Assembly: GCA_030587605.1 (NCBI GenBank)
Contig: JAUQYT010000082.1
Location: 1-8,998, forward strand
Length of the DNA stretch: 8,998 bases
Direction of reading: 5' to 3'
From: Candidatus Njordarchaeum guaymasense
Lineage (GTDB): Archaea > Asgardarchaeota > Njordarchaeia > Njordarchaeales > Njordarchaeaceae
Shown here: one piece after another, positions 6,328-8,998 of the stretch
Layout: each line of letters starts with the position of its first letter
How positions within the stretch are numbered: the first letter of the stretch is position 1
Made by a program: the position numbers and the translations under genes
Notes under the pieces: generated by a model
Database searches by the model: none
What the model was told of the DNA's origin: nothing
What the model saw: only the letters and a program-made list of their open reading frames with translations

Positions 6328-7233
6328 TTGAAGAAGGCAATCATTGACACCGATATCGGTTTGGGAACACGTAATGCGGAAATCGAAGACGGACTGGCAA
6401 TATCATTCGCTTTCACAATGCAGAAAGAACTGAGAGTTGAAGGGATCACCACGGTCTTCGGAAACGTTGTTGGAGGGGAAGCTTACAAAAACGCAGTCAA
6501 CCTGCTTGGTGTACTTGGCGAGACCAGTAATAAAGTTGCAAAAGGCGCAATAAAACCACTAAAAGATCAAAGCAAAGGTGAACCCAGCGCTAAAGCCGCC
6601 GCTGAACTGATAACATCAATAGTACTAAAGCAGCCCAAAGAGATAACTCTGATATGTATCGGTCCCCTCACAAACATAGCAACAGCACTAATCATGGAAC
6701 CCGACTTGCCCGAAAACGTCAAAGAAGTCTACATTATGGGTGGAGCAGTAACAGTTCCTGGCAACGTCTCGCCGACCGCCGAGTTTAACATCTACTCAGA
6801 CCCAGTAGCAGCTAAGATCGTTTTCAATTCCAAGATGCCCATAACGCTCATACCATTGGATGTCACAACAAAGACTCTGTTCACCGACAAACACCTAGAG
6901 ATTCTCAGGTCGACAGGTGGAAAAACGCTAGACCACATCTGTCAATATGTCGAACCATGGCTGAACCTTCAAAAGCAAACCTTCAAACTGGAAGGAGGAA
7001 ACCTACACGATCCTCTAGCAGTCGCAATAGCCGTCGACAACACACTAGCCAAGATGGAGAAGGTGTTCGTCGACGTGGAAACCAAGGGCGAAGTAACGAG
7101 AGGAATGACGGTTGCTGAAAGAAGAACATTCATGAAATCAAGGACCAAGAACATGAAAGTGTGCCTAAACGTAGATGAGCCTAGATTCATGAGAATATTC
7201 CTGAACGCAATGAGAATGCTCGCAAAAAGATGA
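6328..7233 (+). CDS. Inosine/uridine-preferring nucleoside hydrolase family protein
   Basis: A 301-residue hydrolase (304 if GTG at 6319 is used) expected to cleave a ribonucleoside into free base and ribose in the cytoplasm using bound calcium. Family motifs appear in order: the N-terminal Asp motif D7-T-D9 with E20-D21, then GITTVFGNV, the GPLTN block (112-116), MGGA, then AEFN (151-154) with its following S-D-P, IPLDVT, and catalytic H227-D228 followed by P-L-A. Length is normal for the family. One oddity: the usual compact D-T-D-x-G-x-D-D is stretched by several residues and the first residue of the DD pair is Glu. It is the third gene of the forward cluster, 46 bases after the MFS gene. 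Pyrimidine versus purine preference cannot be read from the sequence. It converges with the surface-protein gene ending at 7316. Confidence 0.92.
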   Translation: MKKAIIDTDIGLGTRNAEIEDGLAISFAFTMQKELRVEGITTVFGNVVGGEAYKNAVNLLGVLGETSNKVAKGAIKPLKDQSKGEPSAKAAAELITSIVLKQPKEITLICIGPLTNIATALIMEPDLPENVKEVYIMGGAVTVPGNVSPTAEFNIYSDPVAAKIVFNSKMPITLIPLDVTTKTLFTDKHLEILRSTGGKTLDHICQYVEPWLNLQKQTFKLEGGNLHDPLAVAIAVDNTLAKMEKVFVDVETKGEVTRGMTVAERRTFMKSRTKNMKVCLNVDEPRFMRIFLNAMRMLAKR

Positions 7234-7263
7234 ACTGTGCGCGCTCGCTTCAAGAATAATGAG

Positions 7264-7269
7264 AAAAAA
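7264..7269 (-). terminator. Possible T-run terminator after the ECF/DUF4430 operon
   Basis: On the reverse strand a T6 run flanked by C-rich sequence (CCCCTTTTTTCTC) lies 46 bases after the stop of the surface-protein gene, inside the 82-bp convergent space between that gene and the nucleoside hydrolase. It would suit an archaeal T-rich terminator for the reverse operon. No stem-loop is evident. Confidence 0.3.
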
Positions 7270-7315
7270 GGGGAGAGGCGACGAGTAGAAGCTGACGCAG
7301 CATTCTATGAATCAA

Positions 7316-8059
7316 CTATTTCTTGCTGGCTGATCGCCTGATAACTAAGATGAAAACAGTAATGACTACTGCAGCTCCCAACATCGTTGCAACCTCAACC
7401 AGAACATAGCCTGCTCCAAGCTCTTGATACCCAGATTGCACTGAACCAATGTCGATACTGGTAGACATCAAAGTCACCTCGATCATGAACTTGCCAAAAG
7501 AACCATAACCATTGATGAGTAGCCCTGTAGCCTTATCATAAGTCAGAATAGTGCCAGTGGAGCCTCCTAGGAGACCCTGGAATATGATTACTTCGATGTT
7601 TCCAATTTTCGACTCCTTCACCGTCAACCAGTTGCCAGTGGCATTCTCCTTCTGAACATCCCAGTTCACTGGGCACACGAAGCCGGGTTGAAAAGGATAC
7701 CAACCTAGCAGCAGGTTAAAAGAGATCTCTGCCATCGACACATTGGTCAGGACTAGACCGCCCACAGCGACGTTTCCCCTGCAACTACCACCAACTATGC
7801 TCGTCACCGTTAAGTTGATACTTGAGCCAACCGGGGCGCTGAAATTGCCGACAGGGTTGAAGGTCTCTGAATACCACATAGTGGTCACATTGCTTGATGC
7901 CATGACTAGCCACTGCGCACTCTGACCTGGTTTAACACCCCAAATCGGTGACTCAGCCGCACTAACCGAAGAAAAGCCGTACGCCAACAGCAGGGTCGAA
8001 ATCAGGAGTAGAACTGGAATCGCTTCTCTTCTCACTTTCATTTGCATATAATTCATCAC
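7316..8059 (-). CDS. Cell-surface protein with signal peptide and C-terminal membrane anchor, unknown family
   Basis: A 247-residue exported protein. The N-terminus has basic residues K8-R10-R11, a hydrophobic core (about 13-30) and a likely signal peptidase site S-V-S-A at 31-35. The C-terminus has one transmembrane helix at about 218-240 followed by R-R-S-A-S-K-K, so the bulk of the protein should face outside, held by the tail. The exposed part is predicted beta-rich, with five N-x-S/T sequons and only two cysteines, C93 and C129, which could form a disulfide. A Y-D-K-A-T-G-L-L stretch is reminiscent of archaeal surface beta domains. ATG at 8059 has AGGA 5 bases upstream; further ATGs at 8056, 8047 and 8041 are alternatives and do not change the mature protein. 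It is last in the ECF/DUF4430 unit, 24 bases after the DUF4430 gene, so a binding or scaffold role in uptake is plausible but unproven. Confidence 0.83.
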   Translation of the reverse strand: MMNYMQMKVRREAIPVLLLISTLLLAYGFSSVSAAESPIWGVKPGQSAQWLVMASSNVTTMWYSETFNPVGNFSAPVGSSINLTVTSIVGGSCRGNVAVGGLVLTNVSMAEISFNLLLGWYPFQPGFVCPVNWDVQKENATGNWLTVKESKIGNIEVIIFQGLLGGSTGTILTYDKATGLLINGYGSFGKFMIEVTLMSTSIDIGSVQSGYQELGAGYVLVEVATMLGAAVVITVFILVIRRSASKK

Positions 8060-8083
8060 TATCCTGCTTGCAGTTCTTGCTGT

Positions 8084-8533
8084 TCATGAGAATCTTGATG
8101 ACTGGTAACGCCAGACTACCACACTGTTGTTCGCCAAGTGGTAGATGTTTGAAGCAACAGGACCGAACACGCCATTAACATAATACTGCCAAAACAAATT
8201 CGCAGTGACATTATTGAAAACACTATTAATCCCAGTTACCAGAACCAACGACCCGTAGTACGTGCGATTTACTACAGCAATCCCAAGTAGCGCTCCAAAT
8301 GCCGTAGTACCATTAGGAAAACTGAGCCCACTAAAAGTCTGATTAAGGCCATAGCCATAGTCTCTCCCATAGGAAATAACAACAGTCACATTGTAGCATG
8401 GTCCTTGGGTACCAATTATACTGGAGCCGTCGCCGCCGCTGCCAAGACCAGCGTAATAGCAGTACAGCGTCACTATGCTAACTGTGGGAATTGTGATAAG
8501 AAGAATGAGGATGACGGCGTTTCTCTGTTTCAT
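8084..8533 (-). CDS. DUF4430 (transcobalamin C-terminal-like) domain protein, membrane-anchored
   Basis: A 149-residue protein with an N-terminal hydrophobic helix (about 6-28), a Gly/Ser linker, and one extracellular domain at about 47-145. The domain has the DUF4430 landmarks: S71-F-P-N-G-T-T, a V-T-G-I-N-S-V segment (99-105), F-W-Q-Y-Y-V-N-G (114-121) and the terminal V-V-W-R-Y (139-143). DUF4430 is related to the C-terminal beta domain of transcobalamin and intrinsic factor, which contacts cobalamin. No lipobox surrounds C25, so the helix probably stays as an anchor or uncleaved signal. Six N-x-S/T sequons (N48, N64, N74, N89, N108, N135) suggest dense glycosylation outside the cell. It starts 6 bases after the ECF S-component stop, with a strong ribosome site inside that gene. 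The domain call is firm; the ligand is inferred. Confidence 0.87.
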   Translation of the reverse strand: MKQRNAVILILLITIPTVSIVTLYCYYAGLGSGGDGSSIIGTQGPCYNVTVVISYGRDYGYGLNQTFSGLSFPNGTTAFGALLGIAVVNRTYYGSLVLVTGINSVFNNVTANLFWQYYVNGVFGPVASNIYHLANNSVVVWRYQSSRFS

Positions 8534-8539
8534 CTACTT

Positions 8540-8998
8540 TTACGCTCCTCCATTCTGAATCATCTTCACCATGTACCGTGAGGCCACTGGACCGACTGTT
8601 CCAAAGAGAAGCGCGTTGCTAAATACGTGGACAACCATGAAGGGCGAACCAACAATCAAGGCAGTCACATAACTCAATAGAAGATCGTTGGCCACTGGAA
8701 AAGATAGAGCGAACCCAAAGTCAGTTACAAGATCGTAGAATATAGTCAAGTAGAGACCTACTACACCCAACTTCAGCGATGAGCTCAACTTCGTGTCACT
8801 CCCACCAGAAAACCTCGCAATCACACCTCCAACAGCTCCGATCAACATCATGCAGCCAACCTGAGTCAAGAGAATAGCAGGTGGCGCCGGTCCAAGCGGG
8901 TTAAGATTACTAAAGACGAGTTCAGTAATTAGCCCCACAATAATGCCGTTCCGTGATCCAAGCGCGAACCCTGACAGGAAAATCATTAGGCTTGTCAA
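8540..8998 (-). CDS. ECF-type transporter S component (5' end cut by window edge)
   Basis: The visible 152 residues form a small hydrophobic membrane protein with about five helices. The hallmark is a glycine- and proline-rich block near residues 10-60: G-F-A-L-G-S-R-N-G, then N-P-L-G-P-A-P-P-A, then a Q-x-G-x-M-M helix and G-A-V-G-G. This pattern is typical of substrate-binding S components of energy-coupling factor transporters, particularly those found beside DUF4430 genes. The first visible codon (TTG) is the window's last three bases, so the true start probably lies outside and some N-terminal residues are missing. No ATPase or T component (EcfA/EcfT) is in view; they may be upstream or shared elsewhere in the genome. 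As first visible gene of a reverse-strand unit with DUF4430 and a surface protein, it probably imports a vitamin-like compound; a cobamide is the best guess. Confidence 0.8.
   Translation of the reverse strand: MTSLMIFLSGFALGSRNGIIVGLITELVFSNLNPLGPAPPAILLTQVGCMMLIGAVGGVIARFSGGSDTKLSSSLKLGVVGLYLTIFYDLVTDFGFALSFPVANDLLLSYVTALIVGSPFMVVHVFSNALLFGTVGPVASRYMVKMIQNGGA
8545..8551 (-). promoter_or_regulatory. Shine-Dalgarno site of the DUF4430 gene, inside the ECF gene
   Basis: GGAGGAG on the reverse strand encodes the last glycines of the ECF S component and lies 11 bases before the DUF4430 ATG at 8533. The shared sequence and 6-base gap point to co-transcription and probably coupled translation. 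Confidence 0.65.

Noticed and set aside
6349..6360. Perfect 12-base palindrome ACCGATATCGGT
   Set aside because: It lies inside the codons for the conserved Asp motif of the nucleoside hydrolase, so protein constraint and chance explain it better than an operator site.
8450..8998. Cobalamin riboswitch for the ECF/DUF4430 genes
   Set aside because: The 5' leader of this operon is outside the window, so its presence cannot be judged; the visible part is all coding.

Overview
The window most likely comes from an archaeon, probably an anaerobic one. The evidence is an HdrD-like CCG-domain protein, other oxygen-sensitive-looking 4Fe-4S proteins, TTG start codons fixed by in-frame stops just upstream, AT-rich BRE/TATA-like elements about 25 bp before likely transcription starts, and exported proteins rich in N-glycosylation sequons. 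A Bathyarchaeia-like or related Thermoproteota lineage is my best guess, but nothing here proves it. There are ten protein genes, no rRNA or tRNA gene, no mobile element and no CRISPR array. No gene-free stretch exceeds about 180 bp.

Region 1 (1-3842) is a redox island. A forward-strand HdrD/GlcF-like (Fe-S)-binding protein (28-1227) faces three reverse-strand genes: a four-segment 4Fe-4S protein with unusual Cys-x-Cys motifs (3842-2952), a small two-cluster ferredoxin that follows it after 4 bp (2947-2714), and a polytopic membrane protein of unknown function (2553-1288). The last gene seems to have its own promoter and is probably a separate transcript.

Region 2 (3843-7233) starts at a divergent promoter region and runs forward: a TIM-barrel sugar isomerase/AP-endonuclease-like enzyme, a 12-helix MFS transporter and a nucleoside hydrolase. 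Spacing and direction suggest one functional unit, most simply import or export of a nucleoside or sugar, hydrolysis to base plus ribose, and further handling of the sugar. That link is inferred from gene order.

Region 3 (7316-8998) is read on the reverse strand: an ECF-type transporter S component (cut by the window edge), then a membrane-anchored DUF4430 (transcobalamin-C-terminal-like) protein 6 bp later, then a cell-surface protein with signal peptide and C-terminal anchor 24 bp later. DUF4430 is a relative of the cobalamin-binding beta domain of transcobalamin/intrinsic factor, so this is a candidate surface capture and uptake system for a cobamide or similar micronutrient. It is the most interesting part of the window.
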